From contig NC_079212.1 of assembly GCF_029633865.1 (NCBI RefSeq), forward strand, positions 102,510,933 through 102,574,932: a stretch of 64,000 nucleotides of DNA, in the 5' to 3' direction. The notes beneath the pieces were generated by a model. That model worked only from the letters and a program-made list of their open reading frames with translations, did not search any database and had not been told where the DNA came from. Made by a program: the position numbers and the translations under genes. This stretch comes from Lampris incognitus (lineage: Eukaryota > Chordata > Actinopteri > Lampriformes > Lampridae). Of this stretch, positions 1-10,880 are shown piece by piece (within the stretch, counting starts at the first letter, position 1; each line of letters opens with the position of its first letter).

Positions 1-429
1 AAACGACTAACTGCAAGGCATTTAACAAATACAGTCACAGCTATTTTTCTGTAGAATTATCAAGTTAACGAGAATTATTACCTGGAAACGGTTTAAAATG
101 GCAGTAGAAAGGGATGTGATTCAATGAGAAGATGATGTGATTTGTGTTTTGAAAAGATAAGTTGTCATCCCACACTGGAGGACAGATGAAAAAGATTTCT
201 TCCAAGATATAATGCAATGTATTTTTTTTTTTTGGGTTCTTTACCACCCCAACATTTAATTTATGTAAAAAAATAGAAATTAAAGAACATTTTTCCTGGG
301 ACTCAGGTCACCTGACTATACTTGTGCCTATGTAGCTTGGGCAAATAAACAAGGTGGGGTGTTGCCTTAATATTTTAGTCTATATTAAATTTAACTTCTA
401 AACTTGAATATAAATTCAAATCTTTTGAA
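1..429. other. AT-rich non-coding sequence
   Basis: No recognisable gene or repeat. Short open frames here carry no domain signal and are interrupted by homopolymers such as the T run near 222-233. Confidence 0.4.
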
Positions 430-1599
430 GCTTTTATTCGAATTCCATCTCCCTCAGCCTCGAACAGACTCTGCTCAGTCCATATTGTGATACTCTTAAT
501 AGCCTCCTGGCTCTTACTATTTCTTGAGAATTTGGAGAATTTTTTCTCAGGTCTTGTTACTCGTTCTGATGAGATTCTGATTCTTGGTGATTTCAATATT
601 GATCTGAATAAGGCTTCTGATCTCTTGAGTTAAGTCTTTCTCGCACTTGTTGATACTTTTGGGTTCACTCAGTTTGTTTAAGAGTCGACTCATTGCAGTG
701 GTAAACACCCTTTATTTGGTTTTATTTAAAGCGATATCTGTTTCTGATCTGACTGTATTGCCAACCACATCTGCTGTGTAAGATCCTTTTCTCATTAAAT
801 TTGAAGCATTATTGGCCTGTCCAGTTAATGTTGGCACAGATGTAATTGCCACTTGCCACATTGGTCTGTCCACTGTAGCTGCATTTGGCCAGCAGCTGCC
901 TGAAGTCTTGGCTCCTTTCACTGTAGAGACTTGACTGTTGAAAATGTCACTAGTGACTTAAATGTGCCCCTTTCTACTCTCCTCAATTCAGTTGCACCTC
1001 TCACTACCAGGGCTAGACGACTAAAAAGGCCTACACTCTGGTTTAACAATGAGACAGTTGTTTTAAGTGAGCCTGCAGGCAACTTGAACGTAAATTGTGA
1101 AAATCAAAATTGGAAGTTTTTTTACCTATCTTAGGAGTGGAGTGTTTATTGAAATACAAGTGTGCTTTAGCTTCTGCGAAAGCAGCATATCTCTCTCGCT
1201 TAATCAATACTAATAAACATAATCTCAGAATTCTCTGTTCCGCTGTAGCTAAATTTACTAAAAAGCAGCTGTCTATTAGCTGCTCACCATTCACGGTCCA
1301 TAAGTTTCTAGACTTTTTCTGCAATAAGGTTGATTAGATCATAAACAAATCAGTTCAACTCAAGCTAATCCTGCAGATCCTGTCTTACCAAATTCATATC
1401 TATATAATGAGTCACTGTTACTGCAGTCCCTGTTATTACAGTGTTTGAAACTCTTGATTCTTTGACTAAGCTCGTGTCCGCTTCTAAACCAAATACTTGC
1501 CTATTTGACCCTTTACCAGCAAAACGTTTTAAAGACCTTTGGCCTTTCCTGTGACCTAAAATGCTAGACATTGTTAATTTAGCACTACTGGGACTGTTC

Positions 1600-2690
1600 C
1601 CAGCAGTTTTAAGACAGCTGTGGTTAAACCTCTACTTAAAAAACCACATCCCAATCCATGGTCTCTTAATAACTATCGACCAGTCTCTAATCTTCCATTC
1701 TTTTGTAAAGTAATAGAGAGAGTTATATATCAACAACTTTCGACTCATATAGAAGAACACTATCTATATGAACCTTTTCAATTAGCTTTCAGGGCGTGTC
1801 ACTCCACTGAAACTGCTCTGACCTGAGTGGTGAATGACCTTCTACTAGCTATGGACTCTGATTCCACCTCTGTGCTTCTACTACTGGACCTCAGTGCAGA
1901 CTTTGACACCATTGATCACTGTATACTATTAGACCGAATAAATTGTAATTTTGGTGTCTCTGAATTAGCTCTCTCCTGGTTTAAATCCTACTTATCTGGA
2001 AAAATGTTGTGTCTTCTATAATAATATTACATTGAAATTATCTGACATTAAATATGGTGTACCTCAGGGCTCAGTTCTTGGCCCTTACTTTTCTCTGTTT
2101 ATGTTTCACCTCTTGGCCAATTTATAAGTAGCCATGTAATAAATTTCCATTGCTATGCAGATGATACTCAGCTATATGTGCCTATAAGGGATGATGATCA
2201 TATACAAATTATCAATTTAGAGGCCTGCTTGGCTGCTGTAAAAACTGGATGTTACTAAATTTCCTGCTTTTAAATTCGGATGGAACGGATATGCTGATCA
2301 TTGGCCCTGCTAGACACAGACACCAATTTGATCAAATAACAATAACAGTCGACAACTCTGTGATTTCACAAAGTGTGGCAGCCAAAAATCTTGGTGTTAC
2401 ATTTGAGCCCAGCCTTTCCTTTGATAAGCACATTAAAGAAATCCCCAAGACTGCCTTTTTTCACTCACGTAACATACCTAAAGTTTGGTCTTTCCTGTCC
2501 ATGGCTGATGCAGAGACTCTAATACATGCATTTGTTTCATCCAGACTTGATTACTGTAATGTTCTGTTTTCAGGTCTGCCACATGCTAGTACTAAAGGTC
2601 TTCAGATGGTTCAAAATGCTACTATTGCCTCCCTTCATTGGCATCCTATCCATGTTTGATCAGACTTCAATGTGCTTCTGCTGACTTATG
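1600..2690 (+). pseudogene. L2 LINE reverse transcriptase, broken
   Basis: Degenerate RT-domain ORF in at least three frame segments. Visible motifs in order: NNYRPVSNLPF near 1660, HSTETAL near 1800, LLLLDLSADFDTIDH near 1878-1920, GVPQGSVLG near 2057, and the catalytic CYADDTQLY near 2153. A stop at about 1824 (TGA) separates the first two segments and further frameshifts follow. The C-terminal part ends with LHWHPIHV near 2635-2656, the LHWLP-type motif of this LINE group. It cannot make a full enzyme. Confidence 0.8.
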
Positions 2691-3205
2691 AAATCTTAAA
2701 TGTGCTTGCCCCATCATACCTGTCTGATTTCCTTAAACCGTACATTCCATATTGAGCTCTTTGCTCTCAAAATACAGGGCTTCTGAATGAGTTAAAAAGA
2801 AGTCAGCTTGTGGCAGGGCCTTTTTCTATTGGGCCCCGTTCTTGTAGAATAACCCACCTGCTGCCATCAAACAATCAGAGTCTGTTGAGTCCTTTAAATC
2901 CAAACTTAAAACTCATCTTTTTGCCTTTACCTATGATTTGTTGCCTTTAAATTGAGTACTTCACAACCTGTACTGCATGGCAGGTCAGTTTCTGTCTCAT
3001 TGAATTATTGAATATTGCAAACTGTTCTCTTCTCAATTATGTCTTTTCTCTATCTCTGAATGACGCCGCCTCCTTTCTCTTCTCCTATGTATGTGAATGG
3101 TATGACGTGAATCTTCCCTGTGTGCACATGTAGTCTGTCCTCCCAGGTCTCTGTGATGATGGTGGTTGCCACCTGGACATTACTTGATATCCTCTTCAAC
3201 ACATT

Positions 3206-3317
3206 TATGTATGTATGTATGTATGTATGTATGTATGTATGTATGTATGTATGTATGTATGTATGTATGTATGTATATCTGTATGTATTTATTTGTTTGT
3301 TTGTTTGTTTGTTTGTT
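3206..3317 (+). repeat. (TATG)n and (TTTG)n microsatellites
   Basis: About 17 copies of TATG followed by a short TTTG array, immediately left of the Tc1 insertion and within the L2 3-prime UTR. The repeats are open in three frames and create spurious MYVCMYVC-type ORFs. Confidence 0.95.
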
Positions 3318-3325
3318 TATATATA

Positions 3326-4943
3326 CACTACCGTTCAAAAGTTTGGGGTCACATTGAAATGTCCATATTTTTGAAGGAAAAGCACTGTACTTTTCAATGA
3401 AGATAACTTTAAACTAGTCTTAACTTTAAAGAAATACACTCTATACATTGCTAATGTGGTAAATTAATATTCTAGCTGCAAATGTCTGGTTTTTGGTGCA
3501 ATATCTACATAGGTGTATAGAGGCCCATTTCAAGCAACTATCACTCCAGTGTTCTAATGGTACAATGTGTTTGCTCATTGGCTCAGAAGGCTAATTGATG
3601 ATTAGAAAACCCTTGTGCAATCATGTTCACACATCTGAAAACAGTTTAGCTCGTTACAGAAGCTACAAAACTGACCTTCCTTTGAGCAGATTGAGTTTCT
3701 GGAGCATCACATTTGTGGGGTCAATTAAACGCTCAAAATGGCCAGAAAAAGAGAACTTTCATCTGAAACTCGACAGTCTATTCTTGTTCTTAGAAATGAA
3801 GGCTATTCCATGCGAGAAATTGCTAAGAAATTGAAGATTTCCTACACCGGTGTGTACTACTCCCTTCAGAGGACAGCACAAACAGGCTCTAACCAGAGTA
3901 GAAAAAGAAGTGGGAGGCCGCGTTGCACAACTGAGCAAGAAGATAAGTACATTAGAGTCTCTAGTTTGAGAAACAGACGCCTCACAGGTCCCCAACTGGC
4001 ATCTTCATTAAATAGTACCCGCAAAACACCAGTGTCAACATCTACAGTGAAGAGGCGGCTGCGGGATTCTGGGCTTCAGGGCAGAGTGGCAAAGAAAAAG
4101 CCATATCTGAGACTGACCAATAAAAGAAAAAGATTAAGATGGGCAAAAGAACACAGACATTGGACAGAGGAAGACTGGAAAAAAGTGTTGTGGACGGATG
4201 AATCCAAGTTTGAGGTGTTTGGATCACAAAGAAGAACGTTTGTGAGACGCAGAACAAATGAAAAGATGCTGGAAGAATGCCTGACGCCATCTGTTAAACA
4301 TGGTGGAGGTAATGTGATGGTCTGGGGTTGCTTTGGTGCTGGTAAGGTGGGAGATTTGTACAGGGTAAAAGGGATTCTGAATAAGGAAGGCTATCACTCC
4401 ATTTTGCAACGCCATGCCATACCCAGTGGACAGCGCTTGATTGGAGCCAATTTCATCCTACAACAGGACAATGACCCTAAACACACCTCCAAATTGTGCA
4501 AGAACTATTTAGAGCAGAAGCAGGCAGCTGGTATTCTATCGGTAATGGAGTGGCCAGCGCAGTCACCAGATCTGAACCCCATTGAGCTGTTGTGGGAGCA
4601 GCTTGACCGTATGGTACGCAAGAAGTGCCCATCCAACCAATCCAACTTGTGGGAGCTGCTTCTGGAAGCGTGGGGTGCAATTTCTCCAGATTACCTCAAC
4701 AAATTAACAGCTAGAATGCCAAAGGTCTGCAATGCTGTAATTGCTGCAAATGGAGGATTCTTTGACGAAAGCAAAGTTTGATGTAAAAAAAATCTTATTT
4801 CAAATACAAATCATTATTTCTAACCTTGTCAATGTCTTGACTCTATTTTCTATTCATTTCACAACATATGGTGGTGAATAAGTGTGACTTTTCATGGAAA
4901 ACACAAAATTGTTTGGGTGACCCCAAACTTTTGAACGGTAGTG
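3326..4943 (+). mobile_element. Tc1/mariner transposon, apparently complete
   Basis: A 1618-bp element bounded by TA on both sides (3324-3325 and 4944-4945). The 27-bp terminal inverted repeats at 3326-3352 and 4917-4943 (CACTACCGTTCAAAAG...) are perfect inverted matches. It contains one uninterrupted transposase ORF. It sits in the L2 3-prime UTR: other copies of that UTR at about 48812-48835 and 49872-49895 show the uninterrupted sequence. Perfect terminal repeats plus an open transposase suggest a young copy. It resembles the fish Passport/SSTN-like group, but I cannot assign the exact family. Confidence 0.95.
3738..4781 (+). CDS. Tc1-like DD34E transposase
   Basis: A 347-residue cut-and-paste transposase, full length for the family and without internal stops. 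The N-terminus carries a paired-type helix-turn-helix region (about residues 1-60, with MREIAKKLKIS) and a second DNA-binding half ending near 120. A GRPRCTT motif, typical of the linker, is near residue 59. The catalytic triad is visible as D in WTDESKFEVFG (about 154), D in LQQDNDPKHTS (about 246) and E in SPDLNPIELLWEQ (about 281), with 34 residues between the second and third acids. The ATG at 3738 (MARKRELSSE) matches the usual family start. The product would act in the nucleus on its own terminal repeats. No intron is needed. Whether it is active cannot be told from sequence. Confidence 0.93.
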   Translation: MARKRELSSETRQSILVLRNEGYSMREIAKKLKISYTGVYYSLQRTAQTGSNQSRKRSGRPRCTTEQEDKYIRVSSLRNRRLTGPQLASSLNSTRKTPVSTSTVKRRLRDSGLQGRVAKKKPYLRLTNKRKRLRWAKEHRHWTEEDWKKVLWTDESKFEVFGSQRRTFVRRRTNEKMLEECLTPSVKHGGGNVMVWGCFGAGKVGDLYRVKGILNKEGYHSILQRHAIPSGQRLIGANFILQQDNDPKHTSKLCKNYLEQKQAAGILSVMEWPAQSPDLNPIELLWEQLDRMVRKKCPSNQSNLWELLLEAWGAISPDYLNKLTARMPKVCNAVIAANGGFFDESKV

Positions 4944-5390
4944 TATCTCTTATAAATCCATATCCTGTTTCAATAATATATCCTTCTCTCACTTCGATGT
5001 GTGACTTAAGTTTTTTCTTGTCTCGTCTCCCGCATTATTGAATGGTTTGATGTGAGACTCCCCTGTGTAGCCTGTCCTCCTGCCAGGTCTACATGGTGAT
5101 GGTTGTGTGGCTCAGGTCCTAGGCTATTCCAGCGGCATCTCGACACTGCTTGGCATCTTCATCATCATATTCTTCATATATCCTCTAATTCCATTCTGTA
5201 AATTGTGTACATACAACATTCATTGCATATCTGACCATTTTGGAAGAGAGATCCCTCCTCTGTTGCTCTCCCTGAGGTTTCTTCTTATTTTTCCTCCCTG
5301 TTAAAGGGTTATTTTTAGGGAGTTTTTCCTTATCCGATGCAAGGGTCTTTTGTTTTCAAAATAGTATATAGTGCCTGGTAATAGATCCTA

Positions 5391-6150
5391 ATTTTTCTAT
5401 ACTAAAGTTGAAACAATTGTAGAAGTTTGATGCCTTAACACGAACTCACTGAACAACTGCTGGGATTTGGCTATAGATTCATGTTTTACCACATGCTTGC
5501 CACTACCTGTCCTTTGACTATCTCCCTATGAAATACTATCATTTGGAAAATATCTAGTTTCCCTCTCATTTCAGCCATCACAATATCAAATTACTTGTCT
5601 GATGACTTACTAGCTCAGAGACATTACAGATTCTTGTGCTAATTACTTACTTGGTCCCAATGTGTAACTTCTAGATAAAGCATGAAGAGTTGCATGGTAA
5701 TATCTTTATCTATCCGTTTCTCACAGTGTGCTATTCTGAAGACATCTTCCGTCATTTTCAGTTCAGCTACATTTCTTTGAATAATTTAAGCATCCGATGT
5801 CATGCAGATGAGGCACCAAGTTAAATGGGTCTGTAAAACGCCAATCACTGTGACTGGAAAAACTCCCCACAGATAACACACACACAGTACATGTGCACAC
5901 ACACATTCACACACATTCATAGGTGCATGCATTCATGCATAAAAGCCTGCACAAAATCTTTGTTCCTGTCATTTATTATAAACACATTTAATTATCAAAT
6001 CACAAAGTGCACATGTCAGTTTGTCTATTATGTATGATTTTTCAATCTGCCCTACCATGCACAAATGCACACACGTATTACCAGTCAATCAGATTAACAG
6101 ACAGACCAAAGAGGAAGACAAGCCAATAATAAGGACAAAGAACAGACAAA
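5391..6150. other. Non-coding, includes (CA)n-like tract
   Basis: No gene seen. An impure CA-rich microsatellite occupies about 5875-5930. Confidence 0.5.
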
Positions 6151-6159
6151 AGAATCAGG

Positions 6160-6720
6160 AATCAGGAACACTTTGTCATGTACTTGCGTACATGAAATGA
6201 AACAAAATATTGTTTCCCCCAGCAGTGCAACACAAAGACAAAAACACATCTAAAAACTACAAGAACACATAGTATATCAGACTACAAAAAAAAAATCACT
6301 GTCCAAGAGAACAAATGCCAGGATGACTGTCGGAACTGTCCGTCTGCATGGGCTAGCAGTTAGCTTAGCCTGCCCTGCTTCCGCGTCCTGTCAGACCGCC
6401 CTCGGTGTTTCCTCCTCGGGCGCAGCTCCAGACAGGGCCGTGGCCTCTGGGCCCACCAGAAGCAGCAGACCAGGCTCCCCCCGGCCAATCCAATGCCAGC
6501 TCTCCCAGCCTGACACCTTCGACACACCTCCCCGTACTCCACACGACAACACCAAAAACACAGTCAATGCTGAGCGAGGCCACCGCCAGACCGCCCTTGG
6601 TGTTATCGGAACTGCCGGTCGGCATAGGCTAGCAGTTAGCTTAGCCCTCGGTGTTTCCTCATGGAAGGGCAAAAAAGAATAGACAGGACAGCAATGAACT
6701 GACAGAAATATAGATAGACC
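6160..6720. repeat. GC-rich repeat of unknown class
   Basis: A GC-rich block (about 6320-6660) within AT-rich surroundings. It is internally repetitive: the segment around GGCTAGCAGTTAGCTTAGCC occurs at about 6350-6369 and again at about 6627-6646, and CCCTCGGTGTTTCCTC-like strings recur near 6400 and 6645. The 119-residue ORF across it is low-complexity Pro/Ser/Ala with no domain. I read it as a repeat fragment, not a gene. Confidence 0.5.
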
Positions 6721-6729
6721 CATATAGAA

Positions 6730-7860
6730 ACATATAAATTATATGTTAGTGAATACTTGTATTAAAAACAACATTTTCAAGTAAACAAAAACTAATCTAT
6801 AGTGGTGATACTTATTACAACTACTGTATGTCTAAGATAATTGTTCCAGTACATGTGTACTTGTGTCTGCATGTGCTTTATTTGTCTGTGGCTTTAATTC
6901 AATGGCAACATGAGGTGGTTGAAGATATAAACCCGCATTCTAGAAAAATTATGTAGTTGGTTTTTCAGAAGGTCTAGGTTTTTCCAGTGAAATTTGATCT
7001 GGCAGTAGATTTGTCCAACAAGAAATGCTCAGTTTATGTCTGGTTTTCCAATTCAAGAGTCATGTTTTCTTCCAAGATGAGTTGTGTTGACAAGTTATAT
7101 TGAGCACATATTTCTCAAGAGTAGCCGGGGAGTGTGAAGGATATGAATTGTGTGATGTCCTTCCAAAACTTCTGAACTGGTTGGCAGAGAATGGCAGGTG
7201 GTGATGGGAAAACTTGAGTGCAGTAACTGGAAACGTTAGAGTCAGTGAAACCAAATTTGAACGATCTGTATTGGGTTATGTGTGCTCTGAAAGGGATTCT
7301 GTGTTGGTTGATACTGTCATGGTGAAAGTGGTGAGAGAAGGTCATTATTAACTTTGGAGTTGTTTAGTTGCAAATATAACGGGGATTTGTCTCTGCTGAT
7401 ACTGCTGCTACAGTTCTTGGAAAGCAAGAAGAGATTCATCTCTAAAGATGTGATTTAGTTAGGTGATTTTTTTTTCCAAATCTTAAAGATGAGAAGCGAT
7501 TTGTTGACAAGGAAGAGTGGGTTGGACCAGATTTATTATTAATTCCTTGATTATTAATGCAAATATGACTTTTCAGTGAAGGACATGTTTTGTCCCTTAT
7601 CTCAAGAATCAGTGTTTTTTTCTTTTTCTTTTTGTAATGTATAGTAGCTGAATTAGCTTAAGAGAAGGTGATAAGGGGTAGGGAAAAATAGGTGTGTACG
7701 TCCTCTTACTCCTTTTCGAACATGTAACAAATAATCTGATATATATGGAGATTTGTTCACTGGGTTTGATGTGTGGATTTGTTTGTCACTTCAGATTATT
7801 GGCAGTTGATTATCTGTATGTTATATCCTGCTTATTTACATGTTTGAAATAAATCATCAT
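6730..7860. other. AT-rich non-coding sequence
   Basis: No gene or confident repeat seen. Short minus-strand frames at 7060-7345 lack recognisable domains. Confidence 0.4.
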
Positions 7861-7874
7861 CATCAAGTCTTTCT

Positions 7875-7947
7875 ACCCCCCTTCACTGTGAAGCGCTTTG
7901 GGTGGCAAGATAAAGCGCTATATAAATGTGATCCATTATTATTGCAG
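7875..7947 (+). repeat. LINE/SINE 3-prime tail remnant
   Basis: Contains AAGCGCTTTGGGTGGC and AAAGCGCTATATAAATGTG followed by ATTATTATT, a tail I recognise from many fish retroposons. Only the tail is present. Confidence 0.55.
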
Positions 7948-8650
7948 TGTGTTCTCAGAGTTTATTTGTCTTCCAACAATTTGCCCACCAAGTAATTCTT
8001 TGTTTGTTTGGGTGGTTTTTTTATACATATTTTTTTTCATGAATAGAAGATTAACAACACGTGCATCCGGATGATGTTTATAGATTATAGCTTTGCCTTC
8101 AACACTATCATCCCCGCCAAACTAACCACCAAACTCCTCTCCCTTGGCCTCAACCCCTCCCTCTGAAACTGGACCCTGGACTTCCCGAACAACAGACCTC
8201 AGTCTGTTAGGTTAGGTGACCAACACCTCCTCCACCCTGACCCTCAGCACAGGTGCCCCTCAAGGCTGTGTTCTGAGACGCCCTCCTTTTCTCCCTCTTT
8301 ACCCACGACTGCCTGCCAACTCACCCTTCAAATGTAATAGTTAAGTTTACGGATGACACCACAGTCATTGGCTGTATCACCAACAATGACAAGATGGCCC
8401 ACAGGGACGAGATTCAGCACCTTACATCATGGTGTACTATCAACAATATTTTCTGTGAATGTTCTCATTCATCCAGGTCATGGTTATCCAAAGGAGTTGA
8501 ATCAAGTGCAACTGGACTTGGTATATATCCGTGAAGACGTTACGCTTCTCATCCAAGAGGCTTCCTCAGTTCGTGCCTTTCTGACTAGACGAAGCTAGTC
8601 TGACTGGCTGGTGATGAGACTCAGAATTTATCCTCTTTGGAGTCGTCATC

Positions 8651-8866
8651 AGAGCTATAGATGTCCATGGCTCATTGTGTTCCGATGTTTACCAACGCCC
8701 GTCGCTAACAGAGCCATAGATATGAGTGGCTCTTTTGTGTACCGATGTTTGGCCGCGCCCGTCGTTATCGGAGCTATTGATATGCGTGGCTCTCCTGTGC
8801 TTCGATGTCAAGCCGCGCCCGTCGCCATCGGAGCTACTGATTTGCATTTGTTTAGCAGCGACGGTC
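8651..8866 (-). repeat. 60-bp tandem array inside PLE 3-prime region
   Basis: Three near-60-bp units plus a partial one, each containing a GAGCTA(T/C)..GAT..G..TGGCTC core and a CGCCCGTCG core. The same array, in the opposite orientation, is in PLE copy 2 at about 29177-29371, so it belongs to the element. Confidence 0.8.
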
Positions 8867-8895
8867 GTTGGGGGTGTTAGTTTCGACTTCATTAT

Positions 8896-9426
8896 TCAGT
8901 GGTCATGAGAGTGGTTGGAGCCGTTAGTGACCGACTGTTGTTCTTGGAGGCTAGGCTTCTTGAGTCTCCTGGGTAGAGATGAAAGGACGGCATTGTAAGT
9001 GGGAGATATGTGGTGTCGCAGACCTCCTCCTCTGTTGAGGGATGGTTTTTCCAGTTTCGCATAGATGGCTTCCTTCACCCCTCTTTCAAACCATCTATCT
9101 TCTCTGTCCAAAATGTGTACGTTGCTGTCCTCGAAGGAGTGTGTCTTCTCCTTTAGGTGTGGATAGACTGCTGAGTCTTGTCCTGAGGAGTTTGGCCTTC
9201 TGTGTTGGGCCATCCGTTTGTGTAGTGGTTGTTTGGTTTCTCCTATGTGTAGGTCAGTGCAATCCTCATTGCATTGTACAGCATACACCAGCTTGCTTTT
9301 TTGGGTGTGTGGTACACGGTCTTTGAGATGAACCAGTCTTTGTCGGAGTGTGTTGCTGGGTTTGAAGTATACCGGGATGCAGTGTTTGTTGAAAATTCTC
9401 CTGAGTTTCTCGGATCTCGTCTTCAC
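8896..9426 (-). pseudogene. PLE GIY-YIG endonuclease fragment
   Basis: A 176-residue ORF holding the C-terminal GIY-YIG endonuclease of a Penelope-like element. Visible motifs: KLVYAVQCNEDC, then LHIGETKQPLHKRMAQHR, which is the Y-x-IG..T....R core with the first Tyr of the usual LYIGET changed to His, then HSFEDSNVHILDRE and FERGVKEAIY (the conserved Glu of the fold). The separate reverse transcriptase part is absent. Family knowledge: Penelope-like elements join an RT to this nuclease and use it to nick the target. Compare the better copy at 28760-29099. Confidence 0.8.
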
Positions 9427-10574
9427 GGATATATACCAAGTCCAGTTGCACTTGATTCAACTCCTTTGGATACCAACAATCTTGTTCTCAATGTGCAGAA
9501 GACAAAAGAGCTGATTATGGACTTCAGGAGGTCTAGAAGCTTCAGCCATTCCTCCATACACATCAATGGGGTGGAAGTGGAGCGTATCTCCAGCTTTAAA
9601 TTCCTTGGAGTCCACATCAGCGAGGCACTTTCATGGACATCAAACACCCAGGCCCTTGTGAAAAAGACCCAACAATGCCTGCATTTCCTGAGGAGGCTGA
9701 GGAGCGCCTGTCTATCCCCCAAAATTCTCACCAACTTCTACCACGGCACCACAGAGAGCATCCTGACCAGCTGCATCTTGGTGTGGCACGGCAACTGCAC
9801 CTCAGAAGACCATAAAGCTCTGCAGCGGGTCGTCAAGGCAGCCCAGCATATCACCGGTACCGAGCTCCTAGCCATAAAACACATTTATCACAAACGCTGC
9901 CTTCGAAGGGAGTCTCACCATCAGCAGAGATCCCTCCGACCCAAACCATGGACTGTTCTCCCCCTTGCACTCTGGGAGGCGCTACAGGAGCCTCAGAGCC
10001 TGCACTACCAGACTCAAAAACAGCTTCCTTCCCCAAGCTGTTGCCCACCTGAATCTGGCTACCCACTGAATGTCTGTGGATATTTTTAAATATTTTGTAC
10101 TCGTGCTCTTTTTTTAACTTATTTTTAGCTTTGGGTCTTCATCTGTATATATCTTTTACTGTGTTTGCTGTGTTTGTCTGTGTCTGTCTTGCACTGTTTG
10201 GCAAAGCCGCAGCCCTCATTTCATTTTAAATGTGTGCCTGCACATTGTTTTTAATGACAATACATTGAATTGAATTGAATAAATTTAATTGAACTGATTG
10301 GATAATCTAAGGTCTACAGAGTTGGGTTATTCTAATTCTAGCCATGAATTGTGTTGAGGAATATTGCTGATCCAATTGGTGATATAATGTAGTTGATTTT
10401 CAAACTGAAGAAGATTGGGGCCATCTAATACTGCCAGCGGTCTTTTTTTTCTTTTTCGTTTTTTTTAGGACATTTCTATGCAAGATAGTTTATTTATCCA
10501 ATAAAAGTTATTGACCAGTGTGACTATTGTTGAAAACCAGTTTGTTTGATCGAGTTCACTGAAAATAACTGACT

Positions 10575-10800
10575 TATAAGAGAGAGATCCCTCCTCTGTT
10601 GCTCGCCCTGAGGTTTCCTCCTATGTATTCTCCCTGTTAAAGGGTTTTGTTTTTTTCGTTGTTTTTTTTTTTAGGGAGTTGTTCCTTATCCGATGAGCAG
10701 GTCTAAGGACAGGATGTGATGTTGCTATAAAGCCCACTGAGGCAAATTTGTAATTTGTAATATTGGCTTATACAAATACAACTGACTTGACTTGACTTAT
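10575..10800 (+). mobile_element. L2 LINE 3-prime end, truncated copy
   Basis: Matches the L2 3-prime UTR: GAGATCCCTCCTCTGTTGCT through TAAGGACAGGATG and GGCTTATACAAATAC, ending in (GACTT)n. No coding part. Confidence 0.8.
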
Positions 10801-10855
10801 AGCCTTTTAAGGCTACACTGATCACTCATTCAATGAGTAATGTGTGCGCGCACAA

Positions 10856-10880
10856 ACACACACGCACACACACACACACA
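10856..10880 (+). repeat. (CA)n microsatellite
   Basis: Short imperfect CA/CACG run. Confidence 0.8.

Larger units (their letters stand above)
430..5390 (+). mobile_element. L2-type LINE, interrupted by Tc1
   Basis: A non-LTR retrotransposon relic in sense orientation. The 5-prime part (about 430-920) encodes an AP-endonuclease remnant with a GDFNIDLN motif near 578-605. The reverse transcriptase lies at about 1600-2690. The 3-prime UTR resumes at 4946 after the Tc1 insertion and runs to about 5390, where it is truncated. The UTR block (CCTCCTCTGTTGCTCTCCCTG and flanking sequence) is shared with four other copies in this window, at 10575, 24800, 48320 and 49727, which identifies them as one family. 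Naming it L2 rests on the RT motif style (LLLLDLSADFDTIDH) and on recalled fish L2 tails. Confidence 0.8.
8448..9473 (-). mobile_element. Penelope-like element copy 1, truncated
   Basis: A PLE inserted in Rex1 and read on the minus strand. From its 3-prime side (left): an LTR-like segment (8455-8600), a 60-bp tandem array (8651-8866), then the GIY-YIG ORF (9426-8896). At its right end (about 9418-9473) a segment repeats the left end in inverted orientation (TATCCAAAGGAGTTGAATCA and complement). The RT region is missing. Flanked by CAACAAT direct repeats. Confidence 0.8.
8060..10290 (+). mobile_element. Rex1-type LINE, interrupted by a PLE
   Basis: A 5-prime truncated non-LTR element. RT motifs left of the insertion include an FIDY..AFNTIIP segment near 8080-8115, QGCVL near 8260 and the catalytic-box variant FTDDTTVIG near 8345-8372. 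The right part (9481-10089) carries the C-terminal RT/thumb with FKFLGVHIS. The tail ends near 10290 in short AATTG-type repeats. Stops and a frameshift in the left part show that it is dead. Insertion of the Penelope-like element is marked by the 7-bp duplication CAACAAT (8441-8447 and 9474-9480). Confidence 0.78.

Noticed and set aside
3120-3400. Three overlapping ORFs of Met-Tyr-Val-Cys repeats
   Set aside because: Translation of the (TATG)n and (TTTG)n microsatellite; no protein meaning.
6323-6723. Overlapping ORFs on both strands
   Set aside because: GC-rich low-complexity frames inside a repeat; no domain and no codon-level signal.
9274-10089. 271-residue ORF taken as one protein
   Set aside because: It is a chimera: the start lies in the inserted Penelope-like element and the end in Rex1. 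The junction at 9474-9480 is a target-site duplication.
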